Source: Borrelia puertoricensis (lineage in GTDB: Bacteria > Spirochaetota > Spirochaetia > Borreliales > Borreliaceae). From it: DNA of 64,000 nt. Location of the stretch: positions 310,001 to 374,000 of the forward strand of contig NZ_CP075379.1 in the NCBI RefSeq assembly GCF_023035875.1, written 5' to 3'. Both the position numbers and the translations under genes were made by a program. Shown in pieces: positions 38,793 through 47,845 of the stretch (positions within the stretch are counted from its first letter, which is position 1; each line of letters opens with the position of its first letter). The notes beneath the pieces were generated by a model, which made no database searches, was not told the DNA's origin, and saw nothing but the letters and a program-made list of their open reading frames with translations.

Positions 38793-39203
38793 TTATCTTT
38801 TTGAAAACTGAAAGCTTTTTCTAGCCTTTTTCTTACCGAATTTTTTACGCTCAACTTTTCGCGAATCTCTTGTTAAAAACCCATTTGACTTAAGAATCAT
38901 TTTATACTCTTCATCAAGATCAAAAAGAGCTCTTGCAATACCATGTCTAATAGCACCGGCTTGGCCTGAAATGCCCCCGCCATAAATATTAATGTAAAGG
39001 TCATATTTTCCAAGAGTATTTGTTAAAACTAATGGAGATAGAGCAATTGTCTTTAAATTTTCAAGTTGAATATAAGAATCAAAATCCTTATTGTTGATCT
39101 TAATATCACCCTTACCTTCCCTAATGTAAACCCTAGCAACAGAAGACTTTCTCCTTCCAGTACCCATTCCTAAATTAATGCCTTTAACATCTGACTTTGC
39201 CAT
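38793..39203 (-). CDS. rpsI: 30S ribosomal protein S9
   Basis: Small-subunit protein whose C-terminal tail reaches the P-site tRNA. The 136 residues contain [38 protein letters not shown] and the conserved basic tail [28 protein letters not shown] ending in SKR, shown here in two parts: residues about 109-124 and 125-136. It follows rplM by ten bases, the usual pair. Confidence 0.97.
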   Translation of the reverse strand: MAKSDVKGINLGMGTGRRKSSVARVYIREGKGDIKINNKDFDSYIQLENLKTIALSPLVLTNTLGKYDLYINIYGGGISGQAGAIRHGIARALFDLDEEYKMILKSNGFLTRDSRKVERKKFGKKKARKSFQFSKR

Positions 39204-39213
39204 TTTTCCTCTC

Positions 39214-39663
39214 TTAATTTGCTTCTAATTTATAAAAATTTTGAGCATTAAGCGTATGATTAGAACCCTCAAAAACTTTAAGATTTCTAAAAAGTTCACG
39301 TCCCAAAGGCCCCTTTGGTAACATACCCTTAATAGCTATTTCAAGAGGAGCTGTTGGCTTCCTCTCAGATAATGTTCTAAAAGTATCAGAACGAAGACCT
39401 CCAGGATATCTTGAATGTCTATAATAAATTTTCTGAGAATATTTCTTACCAGTAAGCCTAATCTTTGAAGCATTAATAATTATAACATTATCACCTAAAT
39501 CTTGGTGGGGCGTATAATAGGGCTTATGCTTACCTCTCAAAATTGTAACAGCTTCTGTAGCAACCCTACCAAGAACTTTATCTGACGCATCAATCACACA
39601 CCATTTTTTCTCTACAAACTTAGGTTTAACCCATATTGTCTTATTATTCGTTATCCTATTCAT
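39214..39663 (-). CDS. rplM: 50S ribosomal protein L13
   Basis: Early-assembly large-subunit protein. Motifs include [61 protein letters not shown] and [16 protein letters not shown]. 149 residues is normal. It begins the L13-S9 operon; the 79 bases upstream to the next gene probably hold the promoter. Confidence 0.97.
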   Translation of the reverse strand: MNRITNNKTIWVKPKFVEKKWCVIDASDKVLGRVATEAVTILRGKHKPYYTPHQDLGDNVIIINASKIRLTGKKYSQKIYYRHSRYPGGLRSDTFRTLSERKPTAPLEIAIKGMLPKGPLGRELFRNLKVFEGSNHTLNAQNFYKLEAN

Positions 39664-39742
39664 AATAATATACAGTCCTCACTTAGATATTCTACAAAGT
39701 TATACTTTTTCATTGTATTATTTGTAAGTTAACCTGTCAATA

Positions 39743-40528
39743 CTAACCTCCAAATTTATCCTGTAGCTTAAGAGAAACTTTGTGAAACCCATCTAAATCT
39801 CCTTTAGAAAATTTTAAAGGAACAAGCGAAGGAACATCAAAAAAAGGACTAATTAAATAGCCATTCTTTAAATACTCATTAAAAATTTCATTATGATATT
39901 CAGATTTATAAAGAGGAAACATATATCTATTAATTAGTTTAAATATAGGTGTAGCAAAAATATTAAAATTAATTTTTGTATTCTTTTCATAAGACACAAT
40001 CTTAGTAAGCATATGCCTAGCGATAGCTAAAGTTAAAGCATCAAAAGAATCTCTAAATTCTATTTTTCTAGATAAATTATCTACTATAGCAATATTAATA
40101 GACATGCATCCAGGCATTGGGATCTTTACAAGCATAGGATATCTAAAATTATTAAATCCAGCCTTAAATTCATATATACCCTGATTTTCCTCCCAAGGAT
40201 TACTAAAACAACAATGGTCTGTTAAAGATAATAAAAAATCTCTAGCATCTCTTTCAAATTTAAAAATACACACAAATCCTGCTTCTTTAAAAAAAGAAAA
40301 AAGAACATTTTCAAATTGTTTTCTAAAAACAGAAGGATAAGAAGCAGTAAGACCTCTTGAAAAAGTTTGCTTAAGAATAAGATTTAACCCTTGAACCCTA
40401 TGTCCTAAAAAATTTAATCCCCCATTCAAGTACAAATCCAAATACCTATTACCACTAATATCATAAAGATAAAAAAATCTTGCTCTTTTAATTATTGGCA
40501 AACAGCTAAACAAAGATTTATTATACAT
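39743..40528 (-). CDS. Degenerate class-III aminotransferase-like protein
   Basis: Normally annotated as hypothetical. The N-terminus FFYLYDISGNRYLDLYLNGG followed by LNFLGHR (about residues 18-43) closely matches the start of class-III PLP aminotransferases (pattern YLYDxxGNRYLDxxxGxxxxxLGH). The C-terminus NGYLISPFFDVPSLVPLKFS then GDLDGFHKVSLKLQ matches the small-domain end of glutamate-1-semialdehyde-type enzymes. At 261 residues it is far below the family's 400-450, and no SxxK-type PLP lysine segment is visible in the middle. It was probably an aminotransferase that lost its cofactor domain. Its start overlaps gatB by eight bases. Confidence 0.6.
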   Translation of the reverse strand: MYNKSLFSCLPIIKRARFFYLYDISGNRYLDLYLNGGLNFLGHRVQGLNLILKQTFSRGLTASYPSVFRKQFENVLFSFFKEAGFVCIFKFERDARDFLLSLTDHCCFSNPWEENQGIYEFKAGFNNFRYPMLVKIPMPGCMSINIAIVDNLSRKIEFRDSFDALTLAIARHMLTKIVSYEKNTKINFNIFATPIFKLINRYMFPLYKSEYHNEIFNEYLKNGYLISPFFDVPSLVPLKFSKGDLDGFHKVSLKLQDKFGG

Positions 40529-41978
40529 CCCTTAATTTATTCATTAAAATATCATTTGCAAGAACGGGATTAACCCTTCCAGAAGTTTTACGCATAATTT
40601 GACCCATCATAAACTTAATTGCATGACTCTTACCTTTTTTATAAAGTTCAATTGATTTAGGATTTTCATTCAAAACCTCAAACACAACTGACTCAATGAT
40701 AGAACTATCACTTATCTGTGCTAAATTTTTTTCATTAATAATGATAGCAGAAGAAACATTTCGCTCAAGCATTTCTAAAAATATTTCTTTTGCTATCTTA
40801 CCACTTACCCTATCACTAACAATGAATTCAACAAGTTCACTAATATATGATGGTGGTAAATTAAAATCAAGTATACTTATCTCCCTATCATTTAGTACAC
40901 TTAATACCTCAGACAATATCCAATTTGCCACTCTTTTAGGATCGCTTGAGGCAATTGCTGCCTCTTCAAAATATTTAACCAAGTTTTTATCGGCCGTTAA
41001 AGTCATAACATCAAAATCACTAAGACCATATTGCTCTTTTAATCTAACTCTTGTATCAAAAGGCAATTCCACCATTCTATTAGACTTTATACTTTCAATA
41101 TAAGAATCATCGAGCTTGATCAAAGGCAAATCGGGATCTTTTATATAACGATAATCAGCTACCGTCTCTTTGCTTCTTTGAAGCACTGTAATACCCTTTT
41201 TATCATCAAAACCCATTGTATGTTTACCTACACTCTCAAAAGTTTTCCTATATAAAATCCACTCTTCTTTTTGCCTTGACTTTTCATAATCAATTGCCAA
41301 TTTTACTGATTTAAAAGAATTTAAATTCTTTATCTCAGAAATGGGGGTTTTATACTCAACATTATTTTCATTGACAAGTAAATTAACGTTGACATCACAA
41401 CGAAATGAACCGTTTTCCATGTTACAATCAGATAAATTAAGATATCTAAAGATTTCTCTTAAAGCACTCAAATAAGCTACGGCTTCTTCTCCATTATTAA
41501 TTTCTGGTTTTGAGACAATTTCTAGTAATGGTGCACCTGAACGATTAAAATCAATATAACTTAGATTTTCACTCTCAAGCAAATGCAAACTCTTGCCAGA
41601 ATCTTCTTCCATATGTATCCTAACAATATTGATTTTTTTTAAACCTGAACAAGTTTCAATAAAGATAAATCCATTCTCACAAATTGGTGCATCATTTTGA
41701 GATATTTGATATCCCTTAGGTAAATCGGGATAAGCATAATGCTTTCTATCAAACTTAACAATATTGTTAATTTTAGAATTGGTAGCATGCCCAGCTAAAA
41801 TTGCACTACTAATAAGTTCTCTATTTATACTAGGCAATGCTCCAGGAAGTCCAAGACATATTGGACAAGTACGAGAATTTGGAATTCCACCAAAATCATT
41901 CTTACACCCACAAAAAGCTTTGGTCTTTAATCCTAATTGTACATGAACTTCTAAACCAACAAGCAACTTATATTCCAT
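40521..41978 (-). CDS. gatB: Asp/Glu-tRNA amidotransferase subunit B
   Basis: Subunit of GatCAB that binds mischarged Glu-tRNA(Gln) and activates it for amidation. YKLLVGLEVHVQLGLKTKAFC at the start, CPICLGLPGALPSIN, FDRKHYAYPDLPKGYQISQ, IHMEEDSGKSLH and DFNRSGAPLLEIVS are diagnostic. The CxC...CxxC zinc-binding cysteines of the cradle domain are visible (residues about 23, 25, 38, 41). The C-terminal YqeY-like tail ends in GRVNPVLANDIL. It overlaps gatA by 11 bases. Borrelia lacks a glutaminyl-tRNA synthetase as far as known, so this complex supplies Gln-tRNA. Confidence 0.96.
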   Translation of the reverse strand: MEYKLLVGLEVHVQLGLKTKAFCGCKNDFGGIPNSRTCPICLGLPGALPSINRELISSAILAGHATNSKINNIVKFDRKHYAYPDLPKGYQISQNDAPICENGFIFIETCSGLKKINIVRIHMEEDSGKSLHLLESENLSYIDFNRSGAPLLEIVSKPEINNGEEAVAYLSALREIFRYLNLSDCNMENGSFRCDVNVNLLVNENNVEYKTPISEIKNLNSFKSVKLAIDYEKSRQKEEWILYRKTFESVGKHTMGFDDKKGITVLQRSKETVADYRYIKDPDLPLIKLDDSYIESIKSNRMVELPFDTRVRLKEQYGLSDFDVMTLTADKNLVKYFEEAAIASSDPKRVANWILSEVLSVLNDREISILDFNLPPSYISELVEFIVSDRVSGKIAKEIFLEMLERNVSSAIIINEKNLAQISDSSIIESVVFEVLNENPKSIELYKKGKSHAIKFMMGQIMRKTSGRVNPVLANDILMNKLRDV

Positions 41979-43413
41979 TTAATCCTAATTCCTCTATTAC
42001 ATTTTTTGCAAAGCTTAAAAGCTCAAAATCTCTCTTAAATTGACCAATTATTTGCATACCAATAGATAATCCCCTATCATCTTGAGAAAAAGGAATAGAG
42101 AGTGCAGGGGCCCCAATAAGATTGGCAATCACAGTACACAGATCAGAATAATACATCTTTATAGGATTATCAAAATTTTCACCAATTTTAAAAGGTTTTA
42201 CAAAACTTGTAGGCGTAATAATATATGAATAATTATTAAAAATTTCATTGAATTTTGGAACCAATACATTTTCAATAATTTTACAAGCTTTTAAATAGTA
42301 TTGCAAATCATAACCTTCTGATAATAAATAATTACCAAGTACAACACGCCTTTTCACCTCTTCTCTTAAAAATAAACTCCTATGTCTATAATAAAAATCA
42401 TTAAGATTTAGTTCATCATTTAACCTTTTTCCATAATGAAGACAAGTATAACGAGCAAGGTTAGACGCAGCTTCAACTGGAGATAATGAATAGTAAAGAG
42501 AAAGTACAAAGTTCACTGACTCTATTGAAACTTCATGAATTTCAACGCCTCTGTTTAAAAGTGCAGATTTAAATTTAAAAAATTCACATGCAACCTCAGG
42601 TTCCATCAAATCTTCACTAAGTTCTTTAATTACAGCTAATTTAGTACCTGATAAAGAATTACCTAATAATGGATAAGGATCTTGAATAATATCTATGCTA
42701 GTAGAATCCATTTTATCAATTCCACAAGTACATTTTAATATTAAAGCCACATCATCAATAAAATTAGCAAAAAATCCTATTTGATCAAGAGATGACGCAT
42801 ATGATGCAAGCCCATAACGAGATAAACCTCCATAAGAAGGCTTAAAACCAATTAAACTTGAAAAAGACGCAGGAAGTCTAACAGAACCTCCAGTATCACT
42901 ACCAAGTGCAAAAGGAGCTTGACCGGCAGCAACAACAGCTCCAGAACCACCAGAACTACCACCCACAACATATTCTTTATTTAAAGGATTAAGGGTAACA
43001 CCATAATAAGAAAACTCACAAGAAGATCCCATTGCAAATTCATCCATATTAGTTCTACCAAGCATAATTGCACCGTTATCTTTTAATCTCTTAATAACAG
43101 TTGCATCATAAGGAGAAATATATCCTTGCAAAAGTTCAGATGCACAAGTCAAGGCTTTATTTTTAATTGAAATATTATCCTTAACAGCAATGGGCATACC
43201 AATTAAGGGCAAATTTTGTCCCTCACCTCTACTTAAAAGTTCATCATATTTTTTTGCCAATTCTAATGAATCATCAAAAAATTCAATATATCCATTAATA
43301 TCCTTATTTGCTTCATAAAGTTCTTTATAAAAAAGCACAATATCATAAATTTTACACCTACGAGTCAATATTAATTCTTTAATTTTTATTAAACTTAAAC
43401 CCCTGAAGTCCAA
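41968..43413 (-). CDS. gatA: Asp/Glu-tRNA amidotransferase subunit A
   Basis: Amidase subunit that releases ammonia from glutamine for GatB. The amidase-signature triad is present: Lys in PIAVKDNIS (about residue 76), the cis-Ser in the glycine-serine loop GGSSGGSGAVVAAG (about 150) and the nucleophile Ser in SDTGGSVRLPAS (about 174). 481 residues is usual. It lies 11 bases after gatC and overlaps gatB, so all three subunits are made from one transcript. Confidence 0.97.
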   Translation of the reverse strand: MDFRGLSLIKIKELILTRRCKIYDIVLFYKELYEANKDINGYIEFFDDSLELAKKYDELLSRGEGQNLPLIGMPIAVKDNISIKNKALTCASELLQGYISPYDATVIKRLKDNGAIMLGRTNMDEFAMGSSCEFSYYGVTLNPLNKEYVVGGSSGGSGAVVAAGQAPFALGSDTGGSVRLPASFSSLIGFKPSYGGLSRYGLASYASSLDQIGFFANFIDDVALILKCTCGIDKMDSTSIDIIQDPYPLLGNSLSGTKLAVIKELSEDLMEPEVACEFFKFKSALLNRGVEIHEVSIESVNFVLSLYYSLSPVEAASNLARYTCLHYGKRLNDELNLNDFYYRHRSLFLREEVKRRVVLGNYLLSEGYDLQYYLKACKIIENVLVPKFNEIFNNYSYIITPTSFVKPFKIGENFDNPIKMYYSDLCTVIANLIGAPALSIPFSQDDRGLSIGMQIIGQFKRDFELLSFAKNVIEELGLNGI

Positions 43414-43424
43414 ACCAATACTCC

Positions 43425-43709
43425 CTATTCAAACACTTTAGGCGATGAAAAGTAACCATCCACAAACACATTGCTAAAATTTTTAATAGATTCAATCGCC
43501 AAAGAAGGTAAAATCTCATCGTCTCTCAAAACAGAAAAGTTACATGCCTCTTTTTGAATGCCATCTTTTATCTCAAATTCAGAAATTTTATTTAACATGC
43601 CAATAATTTTTTCAAATTTTATGGCAAATTCTTGTTCTTCATTCTTACTTAATCTTAGTAAACTTAACTTTAAACTATCTTCTAAACAAATATCTCTAAT
43701 ATCTCTCAA
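43425..43709 (-). CDS. gatC: Asp/Glu-tRNA amidotransferase subunit C
   Basis: Small scaffold that wraps the A-B interface. The 94 residues show the GatC pattern of two N-terminal helices (LEDSLKLSLLRLSKNEEQEF, FEKIIGMLNKISEFEI) and the extended C-terminal part with LRDDEI and NFSNVFVDGYFSSPKVFE, equivalent to the conserved R-x-D and FxVPxVxE end. It lies 11 bases before gatA and nine after the helicase gene. Confidence 0.9.
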   Translation of the reverse strand: MRDIRDICLEDSLKLSLLRLSKNEEQEFAIKFEKIIGMLNKISEFEIKDGIQKEACNFSVLRDDEILPSLAIESIKNFSNVFVDGYFSSPKVFE

Positions 43710-43718
43710 ATTTAACCT

Positions 43719-45812
43719 CTAAATTTTAGCAAGTCCTTTAATATAACTTGAACTCAAAATAGCTTTTCTCCCATTTCTTAGATTAATTTTAATAAATGGC
43801 TCACCATTTTGATACCACTTATCAACAACTATTCCATTCTCACCATTATAAGTTATATAATCTCCAATATTAAAGCTTTTATTACCACTTTTTGAAAAAA
43901 AATATTTAAAATTATCTTTTAAATATTCTGGAACAAAAACAATATCATAATTATCTTTTCTAATATCTTGGAAAAAGACTGATATAGCTGTATTTCTAAG
44001 CATGCCTCCAAAAAATCTTTGTAAATTAATTGTAACAATAAGCTCAAATTTGGCTCTAGTAATAGCAACATAAAAAAGTCTTCTCTCTTCTTCCAGTCTC
44101 TCTCCAGTCAATTCTTCAATTTCAGAAGGCAATAAACCCTTTTCAAGACCAGATATTATTACTCTATCAAATTCAAGTCCTTTAACTCCATGAATTGAAG
44201 AGAGCAGTACACTAGACTTAGAATCCCCATGTATTAAAGGTGAAAGAGATGAATTTTCCAAAAATATTACAAGTCCCTCAAAACTGCCTGAATATTCAAC
44301 TCCACTACTGATAAGTTCATCAATATTTCTAGACTTTTCATCCTCATCAAATTTTTGATAATAATCCCAAAATCCAGATCTAATTACAACATTTTTAATA
44401 AATTCAGATAAATTTACATAAACACCTTTTTGTATACTTTCTGCTAGTTTATCATACAGATTTAAAAAAGCAATAAGAGAATCTTTTGCTTTGCCCTTAA
44501 GACTCTCAGCAAATTTTCTACTTGCAAGAATTAAATCAAAATTAACATTACGATCATTAAGCATTGCAATTATTTTATTCGTAGTAATTTTTCCAATCCC
44601 CCTAGCAGGCTTATTTATTACTCTTAAGAAAGAAATTTTATCTTTTCTATTTACAAAAAGTCTTAACAAAGAAATTACATCTTTAATCTCCTCTCTTTCA
44701 TAAAATCTAATTGAACCTAATATTTTATGTGGAATATTATGTTTTAAAAAAGATTTCTCAAACTGCAAAGATTGGTAATTAAATCTATAAAGAACAGCTG
44801 TCTCAAGTTCATTTTCAATAAGGAAATTAGAAAAATATTCAGCCTCCTCTGCAGGATTTCGAAAAACAAAAAATCTTATCTTCTTGCCTATTTTGTTTTC
44901 TGTACTTATTACTTTTTCATATCGATTTCTATTCTTTGAAATAACATCATTTGCAACATTAACAATGCTTAAACTAGAACGATAATTTTGTACCAAATAA
45001 TATTTAGACACATTGTCAAATACTTTTTCAAATTCAAGAATATTTTCAATTCTAGCACCTCTAAAAGAATAAATAGACTGATCTTCATCTCCTACTACCA
45101 TAAAATGCATATTTTTACAATAAAGCTTTTTTAAAAACAAAAACTGTGTATAATTGGTATCTTGATACTCATCTACAAAAATAGCCTTAAACTTTTTCTG
45201 AACCCTCATCTTTACATCTTCACAATCTCTTAACATCAAAACGGCTTTAAGAATAAGATCAACAAAATCAAAAGCATTACTTTTAGATTTTTCTTGCTCA
45301 TAAAATTTAATATCCTTGTAACTTTTCTCATCAAGATCACAATAATTATCTAAAAAGTAATTTTCCTTACATTTAAGTATAAAAGACGCAACATGCTTTG
45401 AAAGCTCAATGGTTGAAGCAAGCCCAATTTGCTTAACAAATTTAACAACATCATTAGTATCCCAAATTGTAAAATTTGAATCATAATTCTTATCAAATTC
45501 TTTAAAATAAAGTCTCAAAAGCCAAGCACCAAAAGAATGAAAAGTCTGGATATGTAAAGCCTTATTAAAATCAAAAAGATAATTTAGTCTTAAATTCATC
45601 TCATTTGCGGCTTTATTTGTAAATGTCAAAGCAAGAATTTCTTCTGGTTTTAATTGCATTTCCTTTATTAAGTGTGCTATTTTAGCTGTTATAACCCTTG
45701 TTTTACCACTGCCTGGACCTGCCAAAACAAGAATGGGATTTTTATTATCATCTAAAACAATTTGTTTCTGATAAGAATTTAAACTAAAGAAGAATTTTTC
45801 TATTTTGTTCAT
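43719..45812 (-). CDS. pcrA: UvrD/PcrA-type DNA helicase (superfamily 1)
   Basis: 3'-5' helicase for repair and removal of blocked complexes. All SF1A motifs can be read: Q-motif and Walker A (LAGPGSGKTRVI, about 30), LTFTNKAANEM, FHSFGAWLLR, DEYQDTN (about 221), GDEDQSIYSFRGA, QNYRSS, IHGVKGLEFDRVI and FYVAITRAK. The C-terminus carries a Tudor-like segment (IGDYITYNGENGIVVDKWYQ) as in PcrA, which contacts RNA polymerase. 697 residues is normal. It overlaps the RodZ-like gene stop by one base. Confidence 0.94.
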   Translation of the reverse strand: MNKIEKFFFSLNSYQKQIVLDDNKNPILVLAGPGSGKTRVITAKIAHLIKEMQLKPEEILALTFTNKAANEMNLRLNYLFDFNKALHIQTFHSFGAWLLRLYFKEFDKNYDSNFTIWDTNDVVKFVKQIGLASTIELSKHVASFILKCKENYFLDNYCDLDEKSYKDIKFYEQEKSKSNAFDFVDLILKAVLMLRDCEDVKMRVQKKFKAIFVDEYQDTNYTQFLFLKKLYCKNMHFMVVGDEDQSIYSFRGARIENILEFEKVFDNVSKYYLVQNYRSSLSIVNVANDVISKNRNRYEKVISTENKIGKKIRFFVFRNPAEEAEYFSNFLIENELETAVLYRFNYQSLQFEKSFLKHNIPHKILGSIRFYEREEIKDVISLLRLFVNRKDKISFLRVINKPARGIGKITTNKIIAMLNDRNVNFDLILASRKFAESLKGKAKDSLIAFLNLYDKLAESIQKGVYVNLSEFIKNVVIRSGFWDYYQKFDEDEKSRNIDELISSGVEYSGSFEGLVIFLENSSLSPLIHGDSKSSVLLSSIHGVKGLEFDRVIISGLEKGLLPSEIEELTGERLEEERRLFYVAITRAKFELIVTINLQRFFGGMLRNTAISVFFQDIRKDNYDIVFVPEYLKDNFKYFFSKSGNKSFNIGDYITYNGENGIVVDKWYQNGEPFIKINLRNGRKAILSSSYIKGLAKI

Positions 45813-47011
45813 TAATAAACTTCAGAAACCTTAAGATCAAAACCTCCAGGGGTTTTTAACCAAAAAAATTGAATTGCCATTATTTCTCTTCCATAACCCT
45901 TTAAAATAGAAGTAATATCCTTACCTTGAAGAATAATATTAACATCAGAAAGTCTTGACAAAAATAAGATTAAAGATTTTTTGAAATTTAAATTAAGAGG
46001 AATCCCCTTAGATACAAGCAAAGATTTACCATAAATATTACTCTCATCAGCATATCTTAAAAACGTATCGTTTAAAAAATTAATCATTAAATCAATATTG
46101 GAAATATCTTGAGAAGAATATACAGTAGGATACTCACTAATCGCTCTACTCTTAGGTCCATTAACTTTAAATCCCCAATTTAAAACATTAAATCTACTAG
46201 AAAGACTAGTTTCAAGCACATATTCAATATTAAGCATAAAAGATTCTAAGCTTACATGAGCCTTTCGTACCTGACCTTGAGAATAATTATCATACACAAT
46301 CTTAACTTTAACATTATCACTTAAATTTATTTCCCGAAATTTGCCTAATTTAAAAACATATCGCCCATTTTTCAAATCATTTGTAACAACCAAATCATCA
46401 TTCATAAAAGAAACTCTATAATTTGCAATAGCATTGCCATAAACTAAAGATAAAAAATCACCATCTCCAAGCGTAACATTCCAAAAACTTTCTTTATCAA
46501 AAAGAACTTCATGAACTCCTGGGGTTCGCTTTGCAGCATGATTTGCTTGAAAAAATTTCCCTATAAATTGCTTAATCCCACTAAAATTTAAAATTAAAAG
46601 TATTAACAATATAATACTAACTAATCCTACCGATATTTGAATAATTTTAGGAAAAGCTATCTTAGACAGATCTAAATACTGATTCCCAAGCCTACCTTCG
46701 TTTACAAAATTTAAACTACCATTTTGATTCTCAGTTTTAATTCCAATATAGCTACTATTAAGTCTTCTTTTGTATTCTTTAAAAAGGGACGAGACATACC
46801 AAACATCAATTCCTAAGTACTCACTATAAGTCCTTAAAAATCCTAAAGCTAAAACTTCATTAGGAAACAATTCAATATTAGAATCTTCAAGCGCCTTAAG
46901 ATATTTAACAGAAATTCTAATATCATCAGATATCATCTCAAGGGTTAAACCCTTATCAATCCGAGCCTTTTTTATAAAATCTCCAAATCTAATGAAATTA
47001 TTTCTTTCCAT
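45812..47011 (-). CDS. RodZ-like membrane protein with N-terminal helix-turn-helix
   Basis: The N-terminus (about residues 8-75) is a HTH_25 domain as in RodZ: FGDFIKKARIDKGLTLEMIS, VKYLKALEDSNIELFPNEVL, ALGFLRTYSEYLGID. A charged linker leads to one membrane helix at about 127-150 (IIQISVGLVSIILLILLIL), then a periplasmic beta-rich region of about 240 residues. RodZ links MreB to the elongation machinery. The periplasmic part is longer than typical and only partly like the RodZ DUF4115 domain. It lies between lolA and the helicase gene. Confidence 0.8.
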   Translation of the reverse strand: MERNNFIRFGDFIKKARIDKGLTLEMISDDIRISVKYLKALEDSNIELFPNEVLALGFLRTYSEYLGIDVWYVSSLFKEYKRRLNSSYIGIKTENQNGSLNFVNEGRLGNQYLDLSKIAFPKIIQISVGLVSIILLILLILNFSGIKQFIGKFFQANHAAKRTPGVHEVLFDKESFWNVTLGDGDFLSLVYGNAIANYRVSFMNDDLVVTNDLKNGRYVFKLGKFREINLSDNVKVKIVYDNYSQGQVRKAHVSLESFMLNIEYVLETSLSSRFNVLNWGFKVNGPKSRAISEYPTVYSSQDISNIDLMINFLNDTFLRYADESNIYGKSLLVSKGIPLNLNFKKSLILFLSRLSDVNIILQGKDITSILKGYGREIMAIQFFWLKTPGGFDLKVSEVY

Positions 47012-47022
47012 TTCTCAACACC

Positions 47023-47679
47023 TCAAGTTTTTTTAACATCATATAAAAAATTATCTACTTTATTTGAAGTTTTTGGCAGATCATACTTAAATCTACTATC
47101 AGGGATTCCAACATTAAATTTTACAGATAAAAGATCAATAATTATTTCTCGACCACCACCTGTAGGATAAGCAATAACCCTCCTAATTACACCATTTCGT
47201 GTAAAAGCAATCATAAAGGAATCAATCGTAGCAGCACCCTTATAAAGTCGCCTTGAAAAAGTCAATTTTATAAAATTCTCTGTCCCCCCCCCTCCTCCAG
47301 ATTCGTCCAGTGGTTCTAAATTTGGAGAATTAGTATAAGACACACTATACTCAGTACTTAAAATATTCATAAAACCACTTCCCACTTTTCCCATAGTCAA
47401 CTGTTGTCTAAAAGAAGTACCAAGAGTTGGTACATAAACAGTTAAAATGTCACCATCACTTACAAAAACCTGATTATTTGACTCCAAATTAACAATAAAT
47501 TTATCGGGAGATTTATATAACAGAGTTCCTGCTTGCTTTAACCCTTTTATGTTAAGACTAATCTTAGCCTGCATATCTTCTATATTTTGATAATTTGAAT
47601 AAATATTCTCAAAATATTGATTGGCAGATACTTGAGCAAAAATTAAACAAGGAAACAAAATTAATATTATTCTCTTCAT
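47023..47679 (-). CDS. lolA: Periplasmic lipoprotein carrier LolA
   Basis: Carries lipoproteins across the periplasm. A cleavable signal (RIILILFPCLIFAQVSA) is followed by a single LolA-fold domain: NIEDMQAKISLNIKGLKQAG, LLYKSPDKFIVNLES, VFVSDGDILTVYVP and a beta-rich C-terminus. 218 residues fits. Unusually, residues 128-132 are five glycines coded by GGA GGA then G9 (plus-strand C9 at 47284-47292); one-base slippage there would truncate the protein. No LolB is expected in spirochaetes. It faces the RqcH-like gene divergently. Confidence 0.9.
   Translation of the reverse strand: MKRIILILFPCLIFAQVSANQYFENIYSNYQNIEDMQAKISLNIKGLKQAGTLLYKSPDKFIVNLESNNQVFVSDGDILTVYVPTLGTSFRQQLTMGKVGSGFMNILSTEYSVSYTNSPNLEPLDESGGGGGTENFIKLTFSRRLYKGAATIDSFMIAFTRNGVIRRVIAYPTGGGREIIIDLLSVKFNVGIPDSRFKYDLPKTSNKVDNFLYDVKKT
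47284..47292 (-). repeat. G9 tract within lolA
   Basis: Nine consecutive C on the plus strand are codons 130-132 (Gly) of lolA, in a region that also has GGAGGA just before. It is the longest G/C homopolymer noticed in the window. Slippage could switch the frame on and off. Confidence 0.8.
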
Positions 47680-47760
47680 TATAAACTCGTATATTACTAA
47701 AGCTCAATTTAATAACAAATACATTATTTCACAACCTATGTCTAATATAAATCGTACAAC

Positions 47761-47789
47761 TTGTTATAATAATAAGCTATTATTATAAT
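47761..47789 (+). promoter_or_regulatory. Sigma-70-like promoter upstream of the RqcH-like gene, within a palindrome
   Basis: TTGTTA at 47761-47766 and TATAAT at 47784-47789 are spaced 17 bases apart, which would start RNA about 50 bases before the ATG at 47846. The same segment contains an 11+11 inverted repeat with an AGC centre (47764-47774 and 47778-47788), placing TATAAT-like boxes on both strands between the divergent lolA and RqcH-like genes. Confidence 0.6.
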
Positions 47790-47845
47790 ATATCATTTTG
47801 TAAATTAATAATAAACATATTTAGCAAAAGATCAAAGGGGATAAA

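Noticed and set aside
40696-41103. 135-codon plus-strand frame inside gatB
   Set aside because: Antisense shadow of a strongly conserved gene, with no independent evidence.
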